From contig NC_014098.1 of the NCBI RefSeq assembly GCF_000092905.1, positions 1,922,001 to 1,986,000 of the forward strand: DNA of 64,000 bases, in the 5' to 3' direction. The translations under genes and the position numbers were made by a program. Each line of letters starts with the position of its first letter. Position 1 is the stretch's first letter. This document shows, piece by piece, positions 7,976 through 15,586 of this stretch. Origin of the DNA: Kyrpidia tusciae DSM 2912 (GTDB taxonomy: Bacteria > Bacillota > Bacilli > Kyrpidiales > Kyrpidiaceae). The notes under the pieces were generated by a model that did no database searches, was not told the DNA's origin, and was given only the letters and a program-made list of their open reading frames with translations.

Positions 7976-8986
7976 TCACCCATCTCCATCCATGACTAAA
8001 CTCACCGCGTGACAGATCCCCGGAATGCTATCCCCTTGTTTCACGCTGGTCGGAGAATGAAGCGCGCCGGTCCCGCATAAGAGCACCCTTCGATAGCGAC
8101 CCTGACGCATCTGATTCACCGCCCACCCGTACATCACCACGGCCGAGCACCCGGCTCCACTGCCCCCGGCGAATGCCCCCTGGTCTTCCCGGTAGATCAT
8201 CACCCCGCAATCTTCAACCCGTTCGGTCGGCGTAACCCCTTGGCCTTCCAGAAGCTGCTTGGCAAAGGTGAGCCCAACCCGGGCTAGATCCCCGGTGAGA
8301 ATGAGACCGTAATCGTCGAGACTCCGACCGAGATCCTGCAAATGAGCCACAATGGTCGCCACCGCCGCTGGGGCCTCGGCGCTGCCCATGTCAAAAGGAT
8401 CCTTCAGTCCCGAATCCACCACCCTGCCGAAGGTGGCCGCTTCCACCCGGGGGGCCGCCCCGGGTTCTAACAGGGCCACGCCCGCTCCGGTGACGGTCCG
8501 CTGGGCGTAAGGAGGTTTTTGAACCCCATACTCATTGGGAAAGCGATACAATTTTTCCGCCGCATATGTATGACTCACGGCTCCGGTCATCACCCGGTCC
8601 ACCGCGCCGCTCTCCATCATCATCGCCGACAGGGCCAACCCTTCCACCGTCGTGCCACAGGCGCTGTAGATGCCCAGATACATCGAGCCGAGGAAACTGG
8701 CCGCAAAATTCGTGGTGGTGATCTGATCCATCAGGTCCCCGCCGATGTACAGAGGAATGTCTTCTTTTTCCAACTCCGCCTTGCGCATGGCCAGATCCAT
8801 CGCTTCCTTGAGCAGCGTCCGTTCCGCTTTTTCCCAAGTCTTCTGCCCCATGCGCATATCGTCGTGGAGCCGGTCAAAATACTTCGCCAAAGGCCCCTCC
8901 GCCTCTTTTTGTCCCACCACCACCCCGGTGGTACGAATGCCGATCTGCCGTTCGAAGACATAGGTTTGATGGCCCACCCGTCCCAT
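7976..8986 (-). CDS. spoVAD: Stage V sporulation protein AD
   Basis: 336 residues of thiolase-like fold, the soluble SpoVA subunit that binds dipicolinic acid during uptake into the forespore and release at germination. Recognisable parts are GIRTTGVVVGQKEAEGPL, IYSACGTTVEGLALSAMMMESG, QRTVTGAGVALLEPG and an EDQGAFAGGSGAGCSAVVMYGW stretch near the C-terminus. ATG 8986 follows GAGGAGGTGG. It lies 21 bp after spoVAC in the same operon. A spoVAE gene would be expected next, but the next gene downstream is the riboswitch-controlled 3D gene. Confidence 0.93.
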   Translation of the reverse strand: MGRVGHQTYVFERQIGIRTTGVVVGQKEAEGPLAKYFDRLHDDMRMGQKTWEKAERTLLKEAMDLAMRKAELEKEDIPLYIGGDLMDQITTTNFAASFLGSMYLGIYSACGTTVEGLALSAMMMESGAVDRVMTGAVSHTYAAEKLYRFPNEYGVQKPPYAQRTVTGAGVALLEPGAAPRVEAATFGRVVDSGLKDPFDMGSAEAPAAVATIVAHLQDLGRSLDDYGLILTGDLARVGLTFAKQLLEGQGVTPTERVEDCGVMIYREDQGAFAGGSGAGCSAVVMYGWAVNQMRQGRYRRVLLCGTGALHSPTSVKQGDSIPGICHAVSLVMDGDG

Positions 8987-9007
8987 TCCGCCACCTCCTC
9001 CCGGTTC

Positions 9008-9478
9008 TCACGAACCGGCGACCCACAGTGCTTTGACCAAGGCCACGAAAAAAGCTGCGGTCACCCCGAAGGCGAGAATTGGCCCGGCCAATTTAAACAT
9101 CTGCGCCGCCGTCCCCAGGACCCAGCCCTCAGAACGGTGTTCAATCGCCGCGCTGGCCATGGAATTAGCAAACCCCGTCACCGGAACCGCCGACCCCGCA
9201 CCGGCCCACTGGGCGAAGCGGTCATAGACACCCAACCCCGTGGCCAAAACCGAGAGAGCGATCAACGTGGCCACCGTGGGACTCGCCGCAATCTCTTTGT
9301 CCAAGCCAAACCACCGCATCCATCCCGTCTGAATCAACTGCCCGAGCAGGCAAAGAGCCCCGCCGACGAAAAATGCGCGGATGCAGTTTTTCACCAGCGG
9401 GACGGGTTGCCGGATCTTCATCACACGTTCCGCATAGGCCCGCTGGGTCGGAGTGGTCTTCGCGTCTTTTGGCCTCAC
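9008..9478 (-). CDS. spoVAC: Stage V sporulation protein AC
   Basis: 156-residue integral membrane subunit of the SpoVA channel for calcium-dipicolinate in the spore inner membrane. It has about four hydrophobic segments and the family blocks VKNCIRAFFVGG, GFANSMASAAIEHRSEGWVLG and AAQMFKLAGPILAFGV. The GTG at 9478 overlaps the stop of the DUF421 gene by 4 bp (GTGA), and spoVAD follows after 29 bp. In B. subtilis this protein is mechanosensitive. Confidence 0.93.
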   Translation of the reverse strand: MRPKDAKTTPTQRAYAERVMKIRQPVPLVKNCIRAFFVGGALCLLGQLIQTGWMRWFGLDKEIAASPTVATLIALSVLATGLGVYDRFAQWAGAGSAVPVTGFANSMASAAIEHRSEGWVLGTAAQMFKLAGPILAFGVTAAFFVALVKALWVAGS

Positions 9479-10347
9479 CCTCCCCCGCCTCCCCGCAAAA
9501 ACGGTTCAACGCCACGAACCACTTGGCCCAGATCTTTAGCCAACCGCTCATATTGCCCTTTAGAAGCCAGTTTTTCGCTCTGAATGGCGAACATCTCAAG
9601 ACTCGCCTGAGCCTGTTTCAGTAGGGCGAGCGTTGCCTGGCGATGGGTGGACGCCGGAACTGGCAGGTTATCGTCATACAGATCGACATACAGATTCCCT
9701 TGGGAATCCACCTGCCCGAGGAACACATTGGACAAGAGGAACCCCTTTCGCTCCAGTTCCGCCAAGAGCCACCCGGGATCCAAATTTGCCTTGGTGAGGG
9801 CCTCGTGATTGATGTGGCCGTCCTCGATCACCACATGAGGTTCATTGCGCAACTCGGCCGGAACCGACAAATCCCGGCGGGTCGGCTGTTCCAAGTCCGC
9901 CTTTTTTAGCACCGTCAGCTGTCCGCTTGCCTCGAGCACCGCAAACTCCACGTCGGCCACGTGAAACACGTTGCGCTGGCGCAGTTGCTGCATCAGATCA
10001 TCAATGGAATACCTCACCTTGCGAAGGTTATCCTCCATCACCTTCCCCTGGCGGATCACCACCACCGGATTGCCATTCAGAAAGCGCCGCACCCATTTAA
10101 AATGCAACGCCATATACGACAGGAGAAACGGGAGAAACACCCAGACCATCAGACTAGAGAATCCCTTCCCCATTTCTCCTTCCAAATTATAGGAGAGGTT
10201 GGCGGCGATGTCGCCCATGGTGATGGCCGAGACAAAGTCAATGAAGGACAATTGGGAAATTTCCCGTTTTCCGAGGATCTTGGTGAACAACAGCAGGACG
10301 AAAAAGATGACAATGGAGCGTAGGAAAGCGCTGACCGCCCCCTCCAC
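9475..10347 (-). CDS. DUF421 membrane protein with C-terminal DUF1657-like tail (2Duf-like)
   Basis: 290 residues. Residues about 1-80 hold three membrane helices with the DUF421 signature TKILGKREISQLSFIDFVSAITMGDIA. Next comes the YetF-like soluble part (NGNPVVVIRQGKVMEDNLRKVRYSIDDLMQQLR). The C-terminal 45 residues (LLKQAQASLEMFAIQSEKLA) match the neighbouring 68-residue DUF1657 protein (GLKSAQASLEQFALQTQDKA), pointing to duplication and fusion. Proteins of this make-up occur in spoVA-2mob-type operons linked to spore heat resistance. GTG 10347 has GGGGAGGTGG upstream. Confidence 0.83.
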   Translation of the reverse strand: MEGAVSAFLRSIVIFFVLLLFTKILGKREISQLSFIDFVSAITMGDIAANLSYNLEGEMGKGFSSLMVWVFLPFLLSYMALHFKWVRRFLNGNPVVVIRQGKVMEDNLRKVRYSIDDLMQQLRQRNVFHVADVEFAVLEASGQLTVLKKADLEQPTRRDLSVPAELRNEPHVVIEDGHINHEALTKANLDPGWLLAELERKGFLLSNVFLGQVDSQGNLYVDLYDDNLPVPASTHRQATLALLKQAQASLEMFAIQSEKLASKGQYERLAKDLGQVVRGVEPFLRGGGGG

Positions 10348-10388
10348 GACAGCCCACCTCCCCGCCGGCCCTGGGGTTGCGCGGAGGA

Positions 10389-10425
10389 AGTTCAGCGGGA
10401 ACCCGGGTGGAGTTCCCGCTGAACT
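10389..10425. other. Intercistronic hairpin in the spoVA operon
   Basis: Perfect 14-bp inverted repeat AGTTCAGCGGGAAC with a 9-nt loop, between the DUF1657 and DUF421 genes. No T tract, so it more likely sets relative mRNA stability than ends transcription. Confidence 0.6.
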
Positions 10426-10439
10426 CCCCGCCTTTGCGA

Positions 10440-10646
10440 TCAGAACCCCTTGTACTCCGGTTCCTGCTGTTCCAGCTGCGTCACCCGGCTTTGCAGCGTG
10501 TTGATGATCGACTGCGTCTGGGTGGCGGCGTCGGTAAACGCTTTTTTGGCCGCTTTGTCCTGCGTTTGCAAGGCGAATTGCTCCAAGGACGCCTGGGCCG
10601 ATTTCAGACCTGCTAGCGTTTGTTTTACTTGAGACGCCACAGTCAC
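10440..10646 (-). CDS. DUF1657 small protein of the spoVA operon
   Basis: 68 residues, entirely predicted helical (VKQTLAGLKSAQASLEQFALQTQDKAAKKAF...). DUF1657 proteins are found almost only in spore formers, next to spoVAC/AD and DUF421 genes. GTG 10646 has GGAGGTGA seven bases upstream. First gene of the four-gene operon DUF1657, DUF421, spoVAC, spoVAD. Biochemical role not known. No clear SigG promoter was found in the 80 bp before it. Confidence 0.82.
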   Translation of the reverse strand: MTVASQVKQTLAGLKSAQASLEQFALQTQDKAAKKAFTDAATQTQSIINTLQSRVTQLEQQEPEYKGF

Positions 10647-10726
10647 GGATCCCTCACCTCCCGTTGACAGTGTGTCCGGGCTGCAGGGATTTCGTGCAGT
10701 AGCCCCCTCTGGGAATTCATTCCTCC

Positions 10727-12130
10727 TCAGTCCTGTTGGTCCCTACGAAAGCCATCATCGGGTTGGAGAGACGCACGATCGGTAACCGTTAAACCTTTCG
10801 GAAGGCGGACGGTAAAGGTCGTTCCTTCTCCTGGCCTGGATTCGGCACCGATTCGGCCTCCGTGAGCCTCCACGAACTCCTTGGCAATAGCCAGTCCCAG
10901 GCCGGTCCCACCCTCTTCCCGGGACCGAGCCTCGTCAGACCGAAAGAATCGGTCAAAGATGTGCGGGAGATGTTCCGGCCGAATCCCCGGCCCCGTGTCC
11001 GACACGGCCAGGATGGCTTCCGATCCTTCCTGTCGCACGACGATGCGGATGGTGCCCCCGGTGGGTGTATAGCGGAGGGCGTTGCCAACCAGATTGACGA
11101 TCACTTGGGTCATCCGGTGCGGGTCTACGTAGACGGGAATGGAATCGCTCGCTTCCAAACTGAGGGTAATCTCCTTGGCCTCAGCCTCGATTTGAAAGTT
11201 GTCGACAATGCGCCCAGCCAAGGCGGTGAGATCTGTCCATGTTTTTTCAAGGGGAAGTCGGCCGGCTTCGGCCAACGAAAGTTGATGAAGATCCCCGACG
11301 AGGCGGGTCAAACGCATCACTTCATCTTGAATCGGGAGTAATGTCTCAGGCTCGGCGCGCTTAACCCCTTGCTGAATGAGTTCCAACTGCCCCTGGATGA
11401 TCGTCAGAGGGGTCCGCAATTCGTGGGCAACGTCCGCCACCAGGTGGCGGCGGGTCTCTTCGATTCTCGACAACTGAAGGGCCATCTCATTAAAAGCCTG
11501 GGCCACTTCTCCGAATTCATCCCGGGTGGCGATGGAAAGCCTCGGCCCGAGGTCCCCCTTTTGAATGCGCCGGGTGGCATCGATGAGCGCCCGAAGGGGT
11601 TCGGTGATCCGCCGGGCCAACCAGGCCGCTACGAGCAGGGCCGCCACCGTCGTCAGGATCACGCCGGTCACCGTTGCCAAAGTCATCGAGTGCAAAATCG
11701 TACCTTCAATCTTCGCGAGACCCTGGATGTTTTGATCGGACACCCACAGAATCCCCACCGTTTGTCCCGCAACGGTCACCGGGACTTCCCAACCCGTTCC
11801 AAGGTCCGGATGGCCCCCGCTCACACCGAGGGACAACACGACCTGTCGTTTCGAATCTAACAACAAGAATCGCAGCGGTTCCTTTTTCGTCGCCAGCTGC
11901 TGGCTGACCACCGCCGTCACAAACTGACCGACCCCCTCCCAGGAGCCGTCATTTTGCACATAATAATAAGCCAGCAGCTGTTCCCACTGCTGGACTTGGC
12001 CCTGGCGGGCCGCCATGGCATACTGCTGAAACAAATGTTTGACATACCCTTGGGAAATGGTGAGAAAAACGGCGGCCATGAACAGGATCAGAGCCGCCAT
12101 CCCCAAGAACAATTTGTCCCGGACTTTCAC
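10727..12130 (-). CDS. Sensor histidine kinase (HAMP, HisKA, HATPase)
   Basis: 467 residues: membrane segment 1 at 7-27, an extracytoplasmic region of about 120 residues, membrane segment 2 at about 147-171, HAMP to about 222, phospho-acceptor H236 in VADVAHELRTPLT, then N, G1 (VSDTGPGI), F (FDRFFRSDEARS) and G2 (GGTGLGLAIAKE) boxes of the ATPase. It overlaps the upstream response regulator by 4 bp and is co-transcribed with it. Input signal not identifiable; the layout resembles BaeS/ResE-type kinases. Confidence 0.9.
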   Translation of the reverse strand: MKVRDKLFLGMAALILFMAAVFLTISQGYVKHLFQQYAMAARQGQVQQWEQLLAYYYVQNDGSWEGVGQFVTAVVSQQLATKKEPLRFLLLDSKRQVVLSLGVSGGHPDLGTGWEVPVTVAGQTVGILWVSDQNIQGLAKIEGTILHSMTLATVTGVILTTVAALLVAAWLARRITEPLRALIDATRRIQKGDLGPRLSIATRDEFGEVAQAFNEMALQLSRIEETRRHLVADVAHELRTPLTIIQGQLELIQQGVKRAEPETLLPIQDEVMRLTRLVGDLHQLSLAEAGRLPLEKTWTDLTALAGRIVDNFQIEAEAKEITLSLEASDSIPVYVDPHRMTQVIVNLVGNALRYTPTGGTIRIVVRQEGSEAILAVSDTGPGIRPEHLPHIFDRFFRSDEARSREEGGTGLGLAIAKEFVEAHGGRIGAESRPGEGTTFTVRLPKGLTVTDRASLQPDDGFRRDQQD

Positions 12131-12813
12131 AGGCGCTCACCGAATCGGTATCCGACCCCATATACCGTTTGAATATAGCGCGGTTCCGCGGGATCATCTT
12201 CAATTTTTTTCCTCAAATGGCTGACATGAGTATCCACCGTTCGCTCGTAGTTGAGGTAAGTCTCCCCCAGGGCGCTTTGTAACAGTTGCAAACGGCTGTA
12301 AACCGTTCCCGGCCTGGAAGCGAGGGTCACGAGAATTTTGAACTCCGTCGGGGTGAGAACGATCTCCTGATCCCCTTTCCACACCCGGAATTTCGTCTCG
12401 TCGATCGTCAAATCACCCCGGCGCAGCACCGAAGGCTCATCCCCGCCCCCCTGGGTGCGCCGCAACACCGAGCGAATTCGGGCAGCCAATTCCCGCAGGC
12501 TGAAGGGTTTGGTGATGTAATCATCGGCTCCCACCTCAAGGCCGACGATCTTATCCGCCTCTTCCGTCCGGGCCGTCACCATGATGATGCCCACGCTGCC
12601 CATCCGGCGCAGCTCCCGACAGACATCGAGTCCGCTCATCTCGGGCAACATCCAGTCCAGGACCACAAGGTCGGGCTGATGTTTTTGAAAAACCTCCAAA
12701 GCCTCCCGGCCGGTTTGGGCGGTAACGATTCGGAACCCCTCCCCCTGCAGGAACGTCGCCATGACGTCCAGGACCCGCGGTTCATCGTCCACCAGCAAGA
12801 GCATCGCTTCCAT
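12127..12813 (-). CDS. OmpR/PhoB-family response regulator
   Basis: 228 residues: receiver with the acidic pair DD9-10, phospho-acceptor D53 in VVLDWMLPE, and K in ITKPFSLREL, then an OmpR-type winged helix (LTPTEFKILVTLASRPGTVYSR...ERTVDTHVSHLRKKIEDDP...VYGVGYRF). ATG 12813 is chosen over an in-frame ATG pair upstream because an AGGACGGGG-type SD precedes it. The stop overlaps the kinase start. Regulon unknown. Confidence 0.9.
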   Translation of the reverse strand: MEAMLLLVDDEPRVLDVMATFLQGEGFRIVTAQTGREALEVFQKHQPDLVVLDWMLPEMSGLDVCRELRRMGSVGIIMVTARTEEADKIVGLEVGADDYITKPFSLRELAARIRSVLRRTQGGGDEPSVLRRGDLTIDETKFRVWKGDQEIVLTPTEFKILVTLASRPGTVYSRLQLLQSALGETYLNYERTVDTHVSHLRKKIEDDPAEPRYIQTVYGVGYRFGERL

Positions 12814-12845
12814 GTCGACCCCGTCCTTTATCATCAACTGATGTC

Positions 12846-12851
12846 ATTATA
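12846..12851 (-). promoter_or_regulatory. -10 element of the two-component operon
   Basis: TATAAT on the minus strand, 33 bp before the regulator start. The -35 region is poor, which fits an activated promoter. Confidence 0.45.
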
Positions 12852-12955
12852 CCGGACAATCTTGAAGATCTGTTGAAGAAAGGGCCCAAATTCGGGGCTC
12901 TTGCCCGCCCTTTCGCATAGTATGGCGTGAACAATGCCCAGCGGGAGGGAGTGCC

Positions 12956-13174
12956 GTGTTCACCCAACAAAAAGTGTACTACCCTTATGTGAGTCCCCAC
13001 GATCCTTGTGCACCCATCCGACAAAAATTCTACCAAACGCCTCCAGAGTTGTACTTGGGATTTCAGCCACCGGGTTTGCCCCAGTACCCGGCCCGGGAAG
13101 CCTTGCGCCGGGGGACCCTTTGGCCGGCGTTATACAGCCCGTACGGGGAACCCCATCGGGGGGATCACTCATGA
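12956..13174 (+). CDS. cotJA: Spore coat-associated protein CotJA
   Basis: 72 residues, Pro/Tyr-rich (KVYYPYVSPHDPCAPIRQKFYQTPPELYLGFQPPGLPQY), matching the short CotJA family. The GTG at 12956 lies seven bases after GGGAGG. It overlaps cotJB by 4 bp, giving the standard cotJABC order. In B. subtilis the operon is SigE-driven in the mother cell. A CATAGTAT -10-like string lies at 12916-12923, but I could not define a matching -35. Confidence 0.85.
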   Translation: MFTQQKVYYPYVSPHDPCAPIRQKFYQTPPELYLGFQPPGLPQYPAREALRRGTLWPALYSPYGEPHRGDHS

Positions 13175-13434
13175 AACCACCCGTATCCGAAGAGTATTAC
13201 CAGTGGCTGGAACAGCTGCAAACGGTCGATTTTGTGTTGATGGAGTTGCATTTGTACCTGGACACCCACCCGGGGGACGCCCAAGCGCTCCAACAGTACC
13301 GAGCGTGGAACGAGCGCCGGAAAGCCATCGCGGCCGGGTTCGAGTCCCGGTTCGGACCCTTGACCGCCGGGGGCGTCGGGCGGTCCGCCCATCATTGGGA
13401 ATGGGTGGAAAGTCCTTGGCCCTGGCAAGTTTAA
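13171..13434 (+). CDS. cotJB: Spore coat protein CotJB
   Basis: 87 residues, starting at an ATG that overlaps the cotJA stop (ATGA). The conserved core EEYYQWLEQLQTVDFVLMELHLYLDTHPGDAQAL identifies the CotJB family, needed with CotJC for assembly into the inner coat. The C-terminus ends WVESPWPWQV. Confidence 0.88.
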   Translation: MKPPVSEEYYQWLEQLQTVDFVLMELHLYLDTHPGDAQALQQYRAWNERRKAIAAGFESRFGPLTAGGVGRSAHHWEWVESPWPWQV

Positions 13435-13461
13435 CCTCGGCGCTGACGAGGAGGGATGACG

Positions 13462-14031
13462 ATGTGGGTATATGAGAAAAAGCTGCAATACCCGGTCCGG
13501 GTGAGCCAGTGCAACCCACGGCTCGCCAAATATTTGATCGAACAGTACGGCGGAGCGGATGGGGAGTTGGCGGCCGCCCTCCGATACCTCAATCAGCGTT
13601 ACACCATTCCCGACCGGATCGCGGGCTTGCTCACGGACATCGGAACCGAAGAGTTTGGTCACCTGGAGATGATCGCCACGATGGTGTACAAACTCACCAA
13701 AGATGCGACCCTGGAGCAGTTGCGAGAAGCCGGGCTCGGCGACCACGTGGCAGACCACGGACCGGCACTCTTTTACCACAACGCGGCTGGAGCGCCCTTT
13801 ACCGCCACCTATATCCAAGCCAAAGGAGACCCGATCACCGACTTGTATGAAGATATTGCCGCCGAAGAGAAAGCCCGGGCGACGTACCAATGGTTGATCG
13901 ACATGTCCGATGATCCGGATGTGAACGATGCCCTGAGATTTCTGCGGGAGCGGGAAGTGGTTCACTCCCAGCGATTCCGGGAGGCCGTTGAAATCTTAAA
14001 ACAGGAGCGGGAACAGCCACATATTTTCTAA
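13462..14031 (+). CDS. cotJC: CotJC, manganese-catalase-family spore coat protein
   Basis: 189 residues of ferritin-like fold. Mn ligands are visible as Glu/His in TDIGTEEFGHLEMIATMVY, EEKARATYQW and REREVVHSQRF. The N-terminus MWVYEKKLQYPV is characteristic of CotJC. ATG 13462 is preferred over the ATG six bases upstream, which is too close to the SD GAGGAGGG. Removes peroxide in the coat by analogy with family members. Confidence 0.92.
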   Translation: MWVYEKKLQYPVRVSQCNPRLAKYLIEQYGGADGELAAALRYLNQRYTIPDRIAGLLTDIGTEEFGHLEMIATMVYKLTKDATLEQLREAGLGDHVADHGPALFYHNAAGAPFTATYIQAKGDPITDLYEDIAAEEKARATYQWLIDMSDDPDVNDALRFLREREVVHSQRFREAVEILKQEREQPHIF

Positions 14032-14076
14032 TTCCAGTTCCCGGCGATTCCTTTGACGGGGTTCCGTATGGCCTCG

Positions 14077-14109
14077 CCTCCTTCGGTTCAGATTAATCGA
14101 CGAAGGAGG
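14077..14109 (+). promoter_or_regulatory. Hairpin that can hide the sleB ribosome binding site
   Basis: CCTCCTTCG at 14077-14085 pairs perfectly with CGAAGGAGG at 14101-14109, which contains the whole SD of sleB. A 15-nt loop separates the arms. Confidence 0.55.
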
Positions 14110-14117
14110 TCGGGACC

Positions 14118-14837
14118 GTGCGCAGAACCATTCCTTTCGCGGCCGCGATCCTCATCGCGGTCCTTTGTTTATGGGGGAGCGTAGCCCCTTCCGCTCAAGG
14201 GTTCGCCAACTGGAACTGGAACATGATGCGGGGCAGCCGGGGTGTGGACGTGACAGAGCTGCAAGGCCGGCTCCGCTATGTGAACTATTACCACGGAGCC
14301 ATCGACGGGGTGTTCGGATGGCAGACCTATTGGGCCGTGAGAAATTTCCAGCGCGATGTCGGTCTGCGAGTGGATGGGATCGCCGGCCCCGCCACCAAAG
14401 CGGCTCTCGTGCAAAGGTCCCGGGGATACCGACCGGCCCCCGCCCAAACTTCGGCCTCGCCGGCCACCGGGGTCGGGCGGTTCTCCGCCCGGGACATCGA
14501 CTTGTTGACCCGGGTGGTTTACGGGGAGGCCCGGGGAGAACCCTACACCGGCCAGGTCGCCGTCGCAGCCGTGGTCCTCAACCGTCTGGAAGATCCCCGC
14601 TTCCCCCACACCATCCCAGGGGTCATTTTTCAACCCGGGGCCTTTACCGCCGTCTCGGATGGACAGATCTGGCTCACCCCGGACAGCGAGGCCAGAAAAG
14701 CGGTCTTGGACGCCATCCGGGGGTGGGATCCCACCGGTGGAGCGATTTACTATTTTAACCCCGCCACCGCCACCTCCCGTTGGATTTGGTCCAGGCCCCA
14801 AATCAAACAGATCGGCCGGCACATTTTTACGCGATGA
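14118..14837 (+). CDS. sleB: Spore cortex-lytic enzyme SleB
   Basis: 239 residues: signal peptide (about 1-30), a peptidoglycan-binding domain (GSRGVDVTELQGRLRYVNYYHGAIDGVFGWQTYWAVRNFQ), a Pro/Ala linker, and a hydrolase_2 domain with the catalytic Glu in VVYGEARGEPYTGQVAVAAVVLNR. A lytic transglycosylase that degrades cortex at germination. GTG 14118 lies eight bases after GGAGG. ypeB, its usual partner, is not next to it; a GDSL hydrolase gene follows. Confidence 0.93.
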   Translation: MRRTIPFAAAILIAVLCLWGSVAPSAQGFANWNWNMMRGSRGVDVTELQGRLRYVNYYHGAIDGVFGWQTYWAVRNFQRDVGLRVDGIAGPATKAALVQRSRGYRPAPAQTSASPATGVGRFSARDIDLLTRVVYGEARGEPYTGQVAVAAVVLNRLEDPRFPHTIPGVIFQPGAFTAVSDGQIWLTPDSEARKAVLDAIRGWDPTGGAIYYFNPATATSRWIWSRPQIKQIGRHIFTR

Positions 14838-14887
14838 GAACGACTCGCATCGAGCTCGAAACAACGGCCACCAGAGGAGGTTCGCCG

Positions 14888-15586
14888 ATGAACGCCAAAC
14901 CCCTCTATTACATCGCCTTGGGAGATTCCATCACCGCAGGCAAAGGCGTACCTGAGGGAGCGGCTTATCCCAGCGTATTGTTTCGCCACCTGCGCCACAG
15001 TTCGGAGTGCCGCCTGGAAAATCTGGCCATCTCCGGGCTGACCAGCGGCGAGTTGCTCACTTTGGTGAGAAACCGATTCGCCCAGCGGCTGGCGCCGGCC
15101 AACTGTATCACCCTGTCCATTGGCGGTAATGACCTCCTGCGGCGGCTCATCACCGGTCACAGTAATCCCTACAGCTATGTGCGAGCGGTCCGGCAGCTCT
15201 GGACCACCGCCGCTGCCCTCATGGCGGAGATCCGGCGGCACGCCCCTTCCGCCCGAGTATTTGTTCTCGGCTTTTATAATCCTTATCCGGCGTCTTGGTG
15301 GGGCTTTCGCACAGCGGAGTGGCTGATCCGGCGCCTGAACCGCGAGTACGCCGCCCGGGTCGCCGGACCGCGCGTGGAGTTTATCAACCTTCAGGAGATC
15401 CTGCCCGGGGCCTCGCGGGGGTGGCTGTGCGACGGCGTTCATCCCTCGGTGGCCGGACACAGCCGAATCGCCGGAGCACTCTTTGACGCCTACCGAAGGA
15501 CTTTGCCTAAAGAGTCGGGTTCTGGTCGTCTCATCCCGTCCGCTTATCGGGGTCCACGGGGTGTACAGCCGAAATCCGCGTCTTAA
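14888..15586 (+). CDS. SGNH/GDSL-family hydrolase
   Basis: 232 residues. SGNH blocks are present: I (YIALGDSITAG, catalytic Ser14), III (SIGGNDLL) and V (CDGVHPSVAGH with catalytic Asp and His). No signal peptide is evident. ATG 14888 follows AGAGGAGG. It resembles sporulation-associated GDSL esterases such as YlaE/LipC, which act on germination-related lipids or peptidoglycan; the substrate cannot be read from sequence. The last 56 bp overlap spoVAF tail to tail on the opposite strand. Confidence 0.85.
   Translation: MNAKPLYYIALGDSITAGKGVPEGAAYPSVLFRHLRHSSECRLENLAISGLTSGELLTLVRNRFAQRLAPANCITLSIGGNDLLRRLITGHSNPYSYVRAVRQLWTTAAALMAEIRRHAPSARVFVLGFYNPYPASWWGFRTAEWLIRRLNREYAARVAGPRVEFINLQEILPGASRGWLCDGVHPSVAGHSRIAGALFDAYRRTLPKESGSGRLIPSAYRGPRGVQPKSAS

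Noticed and set aside
10711-10726. TGAATT as SigG -35 before the spoVA operon
   Set aside because: No CATAC-type -10 at 17-18 bp.
12895-12923. SigE promoter before cotJA
   Set aside because: CATAGTAT could be a -10, but no acceptable -35 at 13-15 bp, so not listed as a promoter.
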